24,254 bases of DNA from a virus. This document shows positions 6,596-13,903 of this stretch, in pieces. The notes beneath the pieces are model-generated. The model saw only the letters and a list, made by a program, of their open reading frames with translations. It did no database searches and was not told the DNA's origin. The position numbers were made by a program, and so were the translations under genes. Within the stretch, counting starts at the first letter, position 1. The number at the start of each line of letters is the position of its first letter. The stretch is from IMG/VR virus record IMGVR_UViG_3300025652_000536, positions 1 to 24,254 of that record. The stretch is one strand, 5' to 3'.

Positions 6596-7408
6596 ATGAA
6601 AACAATCAACTCTTTAAGCGGTGGTAAAACCTCTTCATATATGGCAGTTCATTACCCTACTGATTTTAATATTTTTTCATTAGTAAGAACTGAGTCTGAA
6701 TATTGCAGATCAAAAGACAAAAATCTTATAAAATACGTAAGTGATAAAATAGGCATAGATTTCATTGCAACTGCTGAAAGTGATAAAACTCTTTACGTTG
6801 TTCGTGATTTGGAGCAGTTGATAGGCAAAGAAATACTTTGGGTATCAGGAGATTCATTTGAAAAGGTTATTGAAAAACGGAAGGCATTACCCAATATGAT
6901 GTGGAGGTTTTGCACTACTGAAATGAAAATGAAACCTATTTTTGAGTATTGCCAAAATGAAATAAAAGAGATTGTTCAGATGCAAATTGGTTTCCGGTAT
7001 GATGAAAAGGAAAGGGCTAATAGAGAAAATACTACTTTCAAGGCTGTTGTAGGTCAAAGTGAAAATGGAAGAAACAAATGGGATGAAATCTATTGGAGGG
7101 AATTAAGCTATCCAATGATTGATGATAAAAAAACACATCCAACTATTTCAAAGTGGGCTAATGATTCAGGTTTAATTTTTCCAAACGATTCAAATTGTGT
7201 TGGTTGTTTTTGGAAACCATTTCAGCAACTTAGAAAGAATTGGGAAGATGAACCTTTAAAAATGAGATGGTTTTCTGAAATGGAAACCAAAATGAATAGA
7301 TCATTTAAAAAGGAAATGAATTACAAAAAGGTTAAAAAAATAGGCATTCAGCAGGATTTTAATTTTGGTACTGGCTCAGGATGTCAGGCAGGATTTTGTA
7401 CAGATTAA
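6596..7408 (+). CDS. PP-loop ATPase, phage PAPS-reductase-like protein with Cys clusters
   Basis: 270 residues from the ATG at 6596; an earlier TTG in frame at 6590 lies inside the promoter and is not used. The P-loop 'LSGGKTSSY' (SGGKTS at 8-13) is the PP-loop of the PAPS reductase/ATP sulfurylase-like superfamily, which activates substrates by adenylation. Other features: 'WRFCTTEMKMKP' (C106, the CT-x-x-x-K pattern), 'IGFRYDEKERA' (132-142), and a C-x-x-C at 201-204 with further Cys at 263 and 268, a set that could bind an iron-sulfur cluster as in DndC-type and tRNA-thiolation enzymes. True PAPS reductases are shorter and end differently, so sulfate reduction is doubtful. The gene is a plus-strand moron inside the minus late operon and ends 2 nt from the convergent minor-head gene. 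Confidence 0.82.
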   Translation: MKTINSLSGGKTSSYMAVHYPTDFNIFSLVRTESEYCRSKDKNLIKYVSDKIGIDFIATAESDKTLYVVRDLEQLIGKEILWVSGDSFEKVIEKRKALPNMMWRFCTTEMKMKPIFEYCQNEIKEIVQMQIGFRYDEKERANRENTTFKAVVGQSENGRNKWDEIYWRELSYPMIDDKKTHPTISKWANDSGLIFPNDSNCVGCFWKPFQQLRKNWEDEPLKMRWFSEMETKMNRSFKKEMNYKKVKKIGIQQDFNFGTGSGCQAGFCTD

Positions 7409-7410
7409 GT

Positions 7411-8166
7411 CTAAAAAGCATCAGGATAGTACCGCCTAACATAACTTTCTTGCATGAAAACAATCGTACACCTGCAATTAATAGTCTGAGATGCGCCTCC
7501 ATTTGGATCACCTGGTTTAGTCATTCCACCGCCTAAAGGGAACAAATTACCCTTTTGAATTGGTGGTTGACTATCCCAATACAAATGCTCAGTCCTTGGC
7601 TCTTTAGCTGATCCATGAATCCACTTCTTCCATAAAGATACGCCTGTCTGAGCCTCCCAATCATCTGCACTTCTTTCCTTGCCCATGTTATTAGCTCGAG
7701 TTCCTTCTGTCTTGGCAATGGCTAAGGCCCTAGCTTTACTTGGAATGATGGTCTGCAATTCTTCTGCAATCTCAAAGGTCTGCAATCCTATTTCAAGCCC
7801 TGTTGCTAAAACCTTCTGAATCTGATTTAGGGTATTTGCATTGACATCCGCAATCAACCATCCAAGGTTATCCAATACCCAAACCCTAATCCATTCCTTC
7901 CAAGTGTTAAGGAAGAACCCATCAGGCACAAATGCCTTTTCCTGTAATGGGTTCTGAACTCTGATCTGATTGTATTCGCGTTTGGCTGAATCCACGAAAA
8001 CAAATTGATAGTATTCAATATAAGCCCTAATCATGGGCTGAGGATCAAAATCTATTTTTGCCTGTTCCTTTAATGCCCTTGTGAATAGCTTAATCCCTAC
8101 TCGCTCATATTGAGCCATTAGGCGTAAATTCTTAACTCGGACATTTAAAAGGTTTATTCTTCGCAT
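7411..8166 (-). CDS. phage minor head protein, Mu F-like
   Basis: 251 residues. The C-terminal half carries the Phage_Mu_F pattern: 'RALAIAKTEGTRANNMGKERSA' (A-x-T-E-x-x-R/N helix), 'KWIHGSAKEPRTEH' (W-x-x-x-x-D/E-x-R-T-x-H), and 'TINCRCTIVF' (the conserved N-C-R-C end of the domain). The N-terminal half is helical and less conserved. Proteins of this family sit at the portal side of the head (Mu gpF, SPP1 gp7) and are encoded directly after the portal, as here: its ATG overlaps the portal stop by one base. A basic stretch at the start (MRRINLLNVRVKNLR) may be involved in capsid targeting. Confidence 0.85.
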   Translation of the reverse strand: MRRINLLNVRVKNLRLMAQYERVGIKLFTRALKEQAKIDFDPQPMIRAYIEYYQFVFVDSAKREYNQIRVQNPLQEKAFVPDGFFLNTWKEWIRVWVLDNLGWLIADVNANTLNQIQKVLATGLEIGLQTFEIAEELQTIIPSKARALAIAKTEGTRANNMGKERSADDWEAQTGVSLWKKWIHGSAKEPRTEHLYWDSQPPIQKGNLFPLGGGMTKPGDPNGGASQTINCRCTIVFMQESYVRRYYPDAF

Positions 8167-9548
8167 TACGGCTGAAAATCTTGAAAGTCGGGATTAATTC
8201 CACCTAAGAGCTGATCGCTAGCAGGAACCATATTAGACCCAATCCAATGCGCCTCTAATTCAGGCTTATCTTTGTTTTCTTCCCATCCTGCCATTACTCG
8301 CAATTCATTACCAGTAAAAGCATAAGACTTACCATAGGTTTCAAATAGAAGCTTTAAATCAGGCTGAAGTTCTGCATAAGTGGTGGTATCAAAATCAATA
8401 ATGTATTGATTTCCGAATCTGCTTTGAATCCACTCGGTTAGCTTTTCTTCAAAGTGCTGTAATTGTGGAACCACAACATCCGTAACAAGACCTTTCTGAG
8501 CGTGCTTAAAGTTCTGATCGGTTGCGTTAGGGACAAATAAAGCAGGAGATATGCCCCAAAGACCGCAAAGTTTTTCATCGTCATACTTCATTGAGTTTAT
8601 AATGTCCAAAGATACCGGACTAAGCCCGATTGAATCGTATTTCAAAGGAATTGAGCTTGTAATCACTCTATTTCTGTTCTCTGATCCGTTTATGCGTTCA
8701 TCTACTCTTTGATCTATCTTAGCCCTTTGCTCTGGATTAGGCCATAGGTCAGGGTTTTGGAGGTTAGGAGAAATGATACCCTTTGCACCTTCATTTTGCA
8801 TAGCTTTATAACCTGCCGTTAAAGATTCGGAATTCTTTTGCATGAACTTCAACCCTGCCAATAAAGGACTTTGCCCCCTTAGCTGAGTTCCTTGAACATC
8901 CCAAACCAGATTAGGCATTTTGATATGCAATACCTCTTCTTGTGGTATGTGGATAGTCTGATCTCCAATAGCTAATTTGTAGCCCTGAACAGGCTTGAAC
9001 ATATCTCCTTGGATTATCTCCACGTAATTGGAAGGCATCACCCAAAGTTCCTGAAACTTGCCTGCATTCACTCCCATATCAGGAGCAAAGCCATAGATAA
9101 AAACTTCGCCTGTGGTATTGTACCAAATCGAAATATTATCTAAAAATTCCTTCCAAGTCTGATATGGATTTGGGTTTTTCATTAGCTTCAATACTGGATC
9201 TGAATCTACTACCAAATCCAATTCCTTTTTATAAATTTTAGCCTGCGCCCTTACCAGATCATCAGTTGATCTTTTCTTTTCCTTATAGCTTTTAGCATTT
9301 TTAGACTCTTTGAACACTTGCAATTCACATCCCTTTGACTTGTCGGCAATCTTACGAATGATGCTGTAAACCATTGCATTACCCCTGTACCCCTCATTGA
9401 TAAAAGTGTCTTGCTTGCCATCATACCAGATTATAGCATTGTTGTTTGATAAGCCGTAAATAATGCGATTGAGTAGGTTTTCATCCCTTACAGGACTGTT
9501 TAAAAAAGATTGACCGCCATTGAATATGTTTTTTAGCCTTTGAATCAT
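8166..9548 (-). CDS. phage portal protein, HK97 family
   Basis: 460 residues, usual for HK97-type portals. Family features: 'YRGNAMVYSIIRKIADKSKGCEL' near residue 50 (the 'N-x-x-V-x-x-x-I-x-x-I-A' opening), 'NPNPYQTWKEFLDNISIWYNTTGEVFIYGF', 'VMPSNYVEI', 'IPQEEVLHIKMPN', 'GQSPLLAGLKFM', and 'KLCGLWGISPALFVP' further on. Listed in order, each segment is a familiar landmark of Phage_portal (PF04860). It forms the dodecameric DNA channel at one vertex. A promoter-like TATATTTG lies just upstream, so the gene probably starts its own late transcript despite the YopX moron between it and the terminase. Confidence 0.93.
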   Translation of the reverse strand: MIQRLKNIFNGGQSFLNSPVRDENLLNRIIYGLSNNNAIIWYDGKQDTFINEGYRGNAMVYSIIRKIADKSKGCELQVFKESKNAKSYKEKKRSTDDLVRAQAKIYKKELDLVVDSDPVLKLMKNPNPYQTWKEFLDNISIWYNTTGEVFIYGFAPDMGVNAGKFQELWVMPSNYVEIIQGDMFKPVQGYKLAIGDQTIHIPQEEVLHIKMPNLVWDVQGTQLRGQSPLLAGLKFMQKNSESLTAGYKAMQNEGAKGIISPNLQNPDLWPNPEQRAKIDQRVDERINGSENRNRVITSSIPLKYDSIGLSPVSLDIINSMKYDDEKLCGLWGISPALFVPNATDQNFKHAQKGLVTDVVVPQLQHFEEKLTEWIQSRFGNQYIIDFDTTTYAELQPDLKLLFETYGKSYAFTGNELRVMAGWEENKDKPELEAHWIGSNMVPASDQLLGGINPDFQDFQP

Positions 9549-9565
9549 TGCAAGTACGTTTTAGA

Positions 9566-9573
9566 CAAATATA
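9566..9573 (-). promoter_or_regulatory. late promoter of the portal gene
   Basis: TATATTTG on the minus strand matches the Bacteroidetes -7 consensus exactly and ends 18 nt before the ATG at 9548. The -33 region is T-rich without a clear TTG. Confidence 0.5.
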
Positions 9574-9614
9574 CGTTTTTAATAAAAAAAAATGATATTT
9601 TTTAGTAGTGGGAA

Positions 9615-9644
9615 TTGATAATCTAAAAAAATGAATTAGATTTC
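9615..9644 (+). promoter_or_regulatory. promoter of the YopX-family gene
   Basis: TTG at 9615-9617, exactly 19 nt, then TAGATTTC at 9637-9644, one mismatch from TAnnTTTG. The surrounding GAATTAGATTTCGACT is nearly the same as at the PP-loop gene promoter (6581-6595). The leader contains ATAACCAAAACT and an AAGGAA ribosome-binding-like site before the ATG at 9674. Confidence 0.6.
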
Positions 9645-9673
9645 GACTGATTTATAACCAAAACTACAAGGAA

Positions 9674-10099
9674 ATGAGAGAGATACTATTTAGAGGAAAG
9701 GATAAAAACGGAAAATGGGAATACGGATTTTTAAGCTATGCCTCGCAAGAAGAAATATATTACATTGGTGTAACTGAATTACTGACTCCTGTTGATCCAA
9801 ATACAGTCGGCCAATTTACTGGACTTCTCGACAAAAACGGAGAGAAGATATTTGAAGGGGATGTTATTAATGTCAATGTAGGGCATGAAAGCAGAAAAAA
9901 TGATAATTTTTTAGTTTTATTTAGGCTTGGATGCGCTTCTATTTGGCTTGGTAATTCAGAAACCCCTGTAAGTTTTGCTTGCTATCAAGACCAAATTTGG
10001 TATAACATAGGTCGATCATTTGAAAATAATATTGAACAATACATTGAAGTAATTGGAAATGTTTACGACAATCCCGATCTATTTAAAATTAAAAATTAA
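9674..10099 (+). CDS. YopX-family protein
   Basis: 141 residues, typical of the YopX family (PF09643). The opening 'REILFRGKDKNGKWEYGFLSY', the central 'VDPNTVGQFTGLLDKNGEKIFEGDVI' and the closing 'VIGNVYDNPDLF' are the conserved landmarks of this phage-borne beta-rich family, whose function is unknown. The gene is in plus orientation between the portal and terminase genes of the minus late operon, with its own promoter and its own terminator: a complete moron unit. AAGGAA 5 nt upstream supports this start. Confidence 0.9.
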   Translation: MREILFRGKDKNGKWEYGFLSYASQEEIYYIGVTELLTPVDPNTVGQFTGLLDKNGEKIFEGDVINVNVGHESRKNDNFLVLFRLGCASIWLGNSETPVSFACYQDQIWYNIGRSFENNIEQYIEVIGNVYDNPDLFKIKN

Positions 10100-10144
10100 A
10101 TTAAGGCATTCATAAGTAGATAAATTGGGTTTAGATTGTTGATT

Positions 10145-10175
10145 AAGCCTCTGGGATATTCTCGGAGGCTTTTTT
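10145..10175 (+). terminator. terminator of the YopX-family gene
   Basis: AAGCCTC at 10145-10151 pairs with GAGGCTT at 10165-10171, the stem extending inward with a G-T and two more pairs, followed by a run of six or more T on the plus strand. It lies 46 nt after the YopX stop and just touches the stop of the opposing 60-aa gene. Confidence 0.85.
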
Positions 10176-10356
10176 ATTGGTCAAGCCAATAGAGAAACCC
10201 TAAAAGACTAATTAGATAGCATCCACGCCCGTAAATCTCCCAATGGGTAGGATTAAGGCTTAGAAAGATAAAAGCGAATAGAAGCCATAAAAAGACAACC
10301 GCAAACAGGATTTGAAATATGACCTTAGCCAATTCATTTTTAAGTAATTTTTTCAT
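10174..10356 (-). CDS. small membrane protein (60 aa)
   Basis: A short protein with two hydrophobic segments, roughly residues 11-33 (VIFQILFAVVFLWLLFAFIF) and 44-57 (YLISLLGFLYWL), and a basic N-terminus (MKKLLKNELAK), suggesting an inner-membrane peptide. The ATG overlaps the TerL stop (ATGA), so translation is coupled to the terminase. No family recognised; holin-like or superinfection-related roles are possible but unsupported. It is the last minus gene before the YopX moron. Confidence 0.6.
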   Translation of the reverse strand: MKKLLKNELAKVIFQILFAVVFLWLLFAFIFLSLNPTHWEIYGRGCYLISLLGFLYWLDQ

Positions 10357-11570
10357 ATCGAAAATTCAAAGTTAGAACCTAGCATTAAATCTGTAAAGCC
10401 CCAAACCATAGCATCAACCCTATCAGGACTCTTGCCTTTTTCTGGATCAAAGGAAATCATTTGAGATTCCAAGATAGGGAATAATCCAAAGTGATAAATT
10501 TTGCTTTGCTCATAAAGCGAATAGATAGGTTCAGCCCTGACATATTTGCCCTTGGTTGCCGTTACTAGCTTAACTCTATGCTTTGCGCCTGATGCCCTCA
10601 AAACACTTTCTACCATGTCACCTCCTTGGTTCTTTTCAGCTACTATGCAATCAGCTCCCCACCGTTCAAAGGCTTTGACCGCAACCATGCCCCATTCATT
10701 AGGGCTAAACTTGCCTGACAAATCTTCTAATACATAGCCATTCCCGTTCGCATCCTTTCCACATACCACAATACCTGTTTCATCTGATTCGAGATTAGCA
10801 GTTATAGCCGGGTCAATAGCAACCACTATTCGGGTTAATATCGGTTTATTCGTTACCCTTGACCTTTCAATTATCTGTCTATTCCATAGCAAGCCCTCAG
10901 CATCATCAAGCCATTTGCCTAAAAATAAGTGTTCGTATCGGTGGAGGTTTTCAGACTTAACCCGTTCGGCTTGCTGAATAAATGAATCTGAAAGGTTTTG
11001 AATATTATCCTGGTATGTGGTATGAATGTAAGTGCATTCATGCTTATGGTTGTGAACATACCTTTCATAAACCCAATGAGATTTAAAAGCAGGGTTCATT
11101 ATTAAAAGCACTCGGTTTGGAATGTTCTTAGCCCTTACCGATAGGTCAATTCGATCAAATACATCTTCATCTATTAATTCCTCAGCCTCTTCCACCACAA
11201 AGGTAGTAACGCCTGAAATTGACTTTAGATTGGCTGTTGCTGTTCCTTGGCTTGTTTTGATACCTCGGAATAGAATCTTTGATCCTGTTTTTAAATTGAT
11301 AATCTCATTTTGGGTAATCTCAAAATCCGATACCCTATTAAGCATTTCAATCTTTTCAATAAATTCCGGAATGATGGAAATATTCGCACTTGTCAAAGTC
11401 CATCTAGTAAATAGAATTACATGATTAGGATCATAGGTAAGATTAAGCAGGAATATTGCCACGTGAAAAGACTTAGCAGAACCCCTTCCACCTGTTAGAA
11501 TAAAATACCTAGTCTTAGGTGGATTGATGAATAAAGGCTTGTATTGGCTAAGTAGTTTAATCTCATTCAT
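10353..11570 (-). CDS. terL: terminase large subunit
   Basis: 405 residues with both terminase domains. ATPase: Walker A 'LTGGRGSAKS' (27-34 GGRGSAKS), Walker B 'TTFVVEEAEEL' (acidic pair about 127-128), and the coupling region around 'LLIMNP' (155-160). Nuclease (RNase H-like): 'VVAIDPAITANLESDETGIVV' with D253 as first acidic residue, 'IVAEKNQGGDMV' (E312), and 'GKSPDRVDAMVWGFTDL' with acidic residues at 383-386. It powers DNA packaging through the portal and cuts the concatemer. It overlaps the TerS stop by 8 nt. This is a PBSX/Terminase_3-like subfamily judged by the 'F-x-L-x-G-G-R-G-S-x-K-S' P-loop. Confidence 0.95.
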   Translation of the reverse strand: MNEIKLLSQYKPLFINPPKTRYFILTGGRGSAKSFHVAIFLLNLTYDPNHVILFTRWTLTSANISIIPEFIEKIEMLNRVSDFEITQNEIINLKTGSKILFRGIKTSQGTATANLKSISGVTTFVVEEAEELIDEDVFDRIDLSVRAKNIPNRVLLIMNPAFKSHWVYERYVHNHKHECTYIHTTYQDNIQNLSDSFIQQAERVKSENLHRYEHLFLGKWLDDAEGLLWNRQIIERSRVTNKPILTRIVVAIDPAITANLESDETGIVVCGKDANGNGYVLEDLSGKFSPNEWGMVAVKAFERWGADCIVAEKNQGGDMVESVLRASGAKHRVKLVTATKGKYVRAEPIYSLYEQSKIYHFGLFPILESQMISFDPEKGKSPDRVDAMVWGFTDLMLGSNFEFSI

Positions 11571-11907
11571 TTTCCCAAATAATTGGAGGACTTACCAGTT
11601 CTTTGTCATTTGTGGTAATATCGGTTCTATCCTTCCATCCCATGTTTTTCAATGCGAAAATTACACCCGTTGGATTGTTGTCGTAAATAGCCCTTTCCTC
11701 ATAAATTGATTCAACTTTTGCAGTCGCTTTTTTTATTATGTCGAAAAACTCATCCCTTTCCTTGTAGTTATAAAGCGTTTGTCTGTCTATTTCAAGGAAT
11801 ACCGCTAACCCTGATAAAGTTGGTCTTTCAGTTGAATTGAAGTAATCTGCAATCAAATCAGATAACTCAATCGGGTCTTTCCATATCATTGGTCTTCCTC
11901 CTGCCAT
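11563..11907 (-). CDS. terS: terminase small subunit
   Basis: 114 residues directly upstream of TerL and overlapping it by 8 nt. The N-terminus 'MAGGRPMIWKDPIELSDLIADYF' followed by 'RPTLSGLAVFLEIDRQTLYNYKERDEFFDIIKKA' is the helix-turn-helix of small terminase subunits, which recognise the packaging site; the remainder 'ERAIYDNNPTGVIFALKNMGWKDR' is the oligomerisation and C-terminal part common to this subfamily. It is the first gene of the minus late module and has a promoter-like TATTTTTG 17 nt upstream of its ATG. Confidence 0.85.
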   Translation of the reverse strand: MAGGRPMIWKDPIELSDLIADYFNSTERPTLSGLAVFLEIDRQTLYNYKERDEFFDIIKKATAKVESIYEERAIYDNNPTGVIFALKNMGWKDRTDITTNDKELVSPPIIWENE

Positions 11908-11923
11908 AGTTTCTATCGTTTCT

Positions 11924-11931
11924 CAAAAATA
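11924..11931 (-). promoter_or_regulatory. late promoter of terS
   Basis: TATTTTTG on the minus strand fits TAnnTTTG and ends 17 nt upstream of the terS ATG, the same geometry as at the portal and protease genes. No clear -33 TTG is seen at 19-21 nt. Confidence 0.4.
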
Positions 11932-11962
11932 CAAAATATTTAACTTTTTTTCTATTGCCATA

Positions 11963-11993
11963 TTGTTAATACCAAAAAAGGTATTTATATTGC
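11963..11993 (+). promoter_or_regulatory. early promoter with internal palindromic operator
   Basis: TTG at 11963-11965, 20 nt, then TATATTGC at 11986-11993, close to the Bacteroidetes -7 element. The whole spacer is occupied by a perfect inverted repeat, AATACC (11968-11973), six A, GGTATT (11980-11985). A protein bound there would cover the polymerase site, so this looks like the regulated promoter of the early operon starting at 12023. Confidence 0.65.
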
Positions 11994-12022
11994 GTAAGAT
12001 TTAAACCAAAAACTTCAAAACC

Positions 12023-12130
12023 ATGAAAAATCTAAAAATCACATTCTCGGAAATCATTGTAACTATAATCGCCTTATTAATTGTAGTCTTTGGGATTTAC
12101 TTTTCAGCTCAAGGTCTTTACATCTACTAA
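12023..12130 (+). CDS. small single-pass membrane peptide (35 aa)
   Basis: First open frame after the early promoter, with leader AAACCAAAAACTTC and ATG at 12023 (MKNLKITFSEII). Residues about 10-28 (IIVTIIALLIVVFGIYF) form one clear membrane helix after a short basic N-terminus. Only one base separates its stop from the next ATG. No family recognised; position as first early product suggests a host-takeover or superinfection peptide, an inference from position only. Confidence 0.55.
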   Translation: MKNLKITFSEIIVTIIALLIVVFGIYFSAQGLYIY

Positions 12131-12131
12131 G

Positions 12132-12278
12132 ATGTGGAGGCTTACTGAATTCTTAATCATAATAGGGCTATTTACTAGCATCCTATTCTTTCACAAGCAT
12201 ATCATAGCTTTTGTGATGGTTTCCTTCATCTTCACTTTACTTGACATTCAAAAAACTATCAAAAGAAATGGACACTAA
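12132..12278 (+). CDS. small membrane protein (48 aa)
   Basis: ATG at 12132 (MWRLTEFLIIIG) is preferred over a start at 12090, which would lie inside the upstream peptide gene. Two hydrophobic stretches, about residues 5-16 (TEFLIIIGLFTSILFF) and 20-37 (IIAFVMVSFIFTLL), suggest a two-helix hairpin in the inner membrane with a basic C-terminus (KTIKRNGH). The stop overlaps the next gene by 11 nt. Not recognised. Confidence 0.55.
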   Translation: MWRLTEFLIIIGLFTSILFFHKHIIAFVMVSFIFTLLDIQKTIKRNGH

Positions 12279-12525
12279 GACAATAATTTTAGACTCATTC
12301 GAGCATAACGGCAAAGAATACCAAGCCGAAGCATCAGTAACCTATTCCATTAATGTTGAGGATGGAGATTTGGACACCCCTTCTAGTTCAGAAATAGACA
12401 TTGAGGGAGTTGAAATCTGGGAGCTAAATGTTTACCGACCTGCCTTTAATGATTGGGTAGAATGCAATCAATCATCAATTGCTAAAGCAGTAATTGAGCA
12501 TATTAAAAACAATTTTGAAATCTAA
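12268..12525 (+). CDS. hypothetical protein (85 aa), acidic
   Basis: The ATG at 12268 (MDTKTIILDSFEHNG) follows AAAAGAA and is preferred over the in-frame TTG at 12241. The protein is acidic and beta-like in its first half (YQAEASVTYSINVEDGDLD) with 'VEIWELNVY' and an Asp/Glu-rich turn, followed by a helix (SIAKAVIEHIKNNF). It somewhat resembles small phage proteins of unknown function that accompany recombination genes. No firm family. Confidence 0.6.
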   Translation: MDTKTIILDSFEHNGKEYQAEASVTYSINVEDGDLDTPSSSEIDIEGVEIWELNVYRPAFNDWVECNQSSIAKAVIEHIKNNFEI

Positions 12526-12528
12526 CTT

Positions 12529-12819
12529 ATGAAAATCACAATCACAAAATCAATTAATGAAAAACTTGAAATACCACCTTATTTCACGATTGACAAAAGC
12601 TACTACATGCTAGTAGATGAGAATAAGGCTTATGTAAGGATAACCAATTTCGAATTGAATTCCGTTTTATGGCTATTCCCTCAAATCAATATGCAACCTA
12701 TTTCAGCTCTAACCTATGAGATTAGCGAAATGAAATACCCGATTGTACCAATATCGGAGGCTGCTTTTAAAAACGAGTATTTAAGAACTTCTTTGAACAT
12801 TGAAAAAATATGTAACTAA
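12529..12819 (+). CDS. hypothetical protein (96 aa)
   Basis: Starts 3 nt after the preceding stop and ends by sharing one base with the ERF start (TAATG), so it is part of the same operon. The sequence (KITITKSINEKLEIPPYF...) alternates hydrophobic and charged residues, suggesting beta structure, with aromatic residues and no membrane segment. Not recognised. Confidence 0.6.
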   Translation: MKITITKSINEKLEIPPYFTIDKSYYMLVDENKAYVRITNFELNSVLWLFPQINMQPISALTYEISEMKYPIVPISEAAFKNEYLRTSLNIEKICN

Positions 12820-13415
12820 TGGAACGCACTGAAACAATTCAAAACCTTACCAAATCTTTAGCCTTATTCCATGTGAAAGTAGGTAAGATTAAAAAGGATG
12901 CTTCTAACCCTTTCTTTAAATCAAGCTATGCAAGTTTGAGCCATATTCTAGAAGAGATTGGAACGCCATTGCAAGAATCGGGATTGGTTATTAGCCAATT
13001 TCCGGATGGAGAAGGATTGGTAACAATGCTAATTCATGCCGAATCAGGTGAATATATTTCATCTAATTATGTGATGCCTGTATCTAAGCAAAATGATCCA
13101 CAGGCTTTAGGTTCTGCTATTTCCTATGCTAGAAGATATGCAGTCACTTCAATCCTTAGCCTTAATGTTTCAGATGATGATGCAGAAGGAGCAATGAAAA
13201 GAGGTGCAGCAAACCCTAAGCAAACCAAACCACCTTACCAACCAAAAGCAGATCAGCCAGAAGATAATAGACCTTGGTTAAACAAAGGCGAACAGTTAGA
13301 TAAGGCAATGGAATACCTAAGAACAGGTCAAGGCTCAATTGAGGTAATCAAAAAGAAGTACAAAATCTCAAAAGAAATTCAAGCATCATTAGACCAAGTA
13401 ATCGAAAAACTATGA
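12819..13415 (+). CDS. erf: ERF-family single-strand annealing protein
   Basis: 198 residues. The family region covers about 1-125: 'LTKSLALFHVKVGKIKKDASNPFFKSSYASL' (the 'N-P-F-F/H-K-S-x-Y-A-x-L' hallmark of ERF/PF04404), 'LQESGLVISQ', and 'DPQALGSAISYARRYAVTSILSL' with the conserved 'G-S-A-x-(S/T)-Y-A-R-R-Y' and 'DDDAEGA'. ERF proteins anneal complementary strands during phage recombination. A Pro/Lys-rich linker (about 135-155) leads to a short C-terminal helix domain. It overlaps the Gp157 gene by 4 nt, the usual pairing in phages. Confidence 0.93.
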   Translation: MERTETIQNLTKSLALFHVKVGKIKKDASNPFFKSSYASLSHILEEIGTPLQESGLVISQFPDGEGLVTMLIHAESGEYISSNYVMPVSKQNDPQALGSAISYARRYAVTSILSLNVSDDDAEGAMKRGAANPKQTKPPYQPKADQPEDNRPWLNKGEQLDKAMEYLRTGQGSIEVIKKKYKISKEIQASLDQVIEKL

Positions 13416-13903
13416 AATCACTATTTGAAATATCCCAAAAAGCATATGATTTAGCATCTTTTCTAGAAGATGGGGAATTTACCCCTGAAATGGAAACAGC
13501 CTTAGCAATCAATCAAGAAGAATTGCAAAAGAAGGCTTTAAACTATGCCTATGTAATCAAATCATTTGAATCGGATGTAGATGCCATTGATAATGAGGTA
13601 AAGCGATTACAAGCCATGAAAACGGCAAAGAACAACGCTTTGAACAGAATGAAAGATACCATTAGCCATGCCATGCAGATTTACGGCATTGATAAGGTTG
13701 AAAGTCCTACCCTAAAACTGAGCTTTAGAAAGTCTTATCCAGTGGAAATCCAATTCCCTGAAATGATTAATTCAAAGTTTAAGAGAATCAAGATTACCGA
13801 AACCGAAACCATTGATAAAATTGCCATCAAGAAAGCAATTGATGCAGGCGAAACGGTTGAAGGTGCAGTAGTCAATGTAAACTATAACCTTCAAATAAAG
13901 TGA
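13412..13903 (+). CDS. siphovirus Gp157 family protein
   Basis: 163 residues, standard for Gp157 (PF05565). Landmarks: 'SLFEISQKAYDLASFLEDGEFTPEME', a long central coiled coil (about 35-95) with 'VDAIDNEVKRLQAMKTAKNNALNRMKDTI', then 'SPTLKLSFRKSYPVEI' and 'DKIAIKKAIDAGETVEGA'. The family is linked to phage recombination/replication and was reported in connection with host resistance in Streptococcus phages; the mechanism is unclear. It starts on ATGA overlapping the ERF stop. Confidence 0.9.
   Translation: MKSLFEISQKAYDLASFLEDGEFTPEMETALAINQEELQKKALNYAYVIKSFESDVDAIDNEVKRLQAMKTAKNNALNRMKDTISHAMQIYGIDKVESPTLKLSFRKSYPVEIQFPEMINSKFKRIKITETETIDKIAIKKAIDAGETVEGAVVNVNYNLQIK

Noticed and set aside
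6596-7408. Annotating the plus-strand PP-loop gene as an assimilatory PAPS reductase.
   Set aside because: The PP-loop is present, but the extra Cys cluster and C-terminus differ from CysH enzymes, so only the superfamily is claimed.
11122-11424. A 100-codon open frame on the plus strand opposite terL.
   Set aside because: It is a shadow of the well-supported terminase gene, low-complexity Ser/Ile-rich, with no promoter or start signals of its own.
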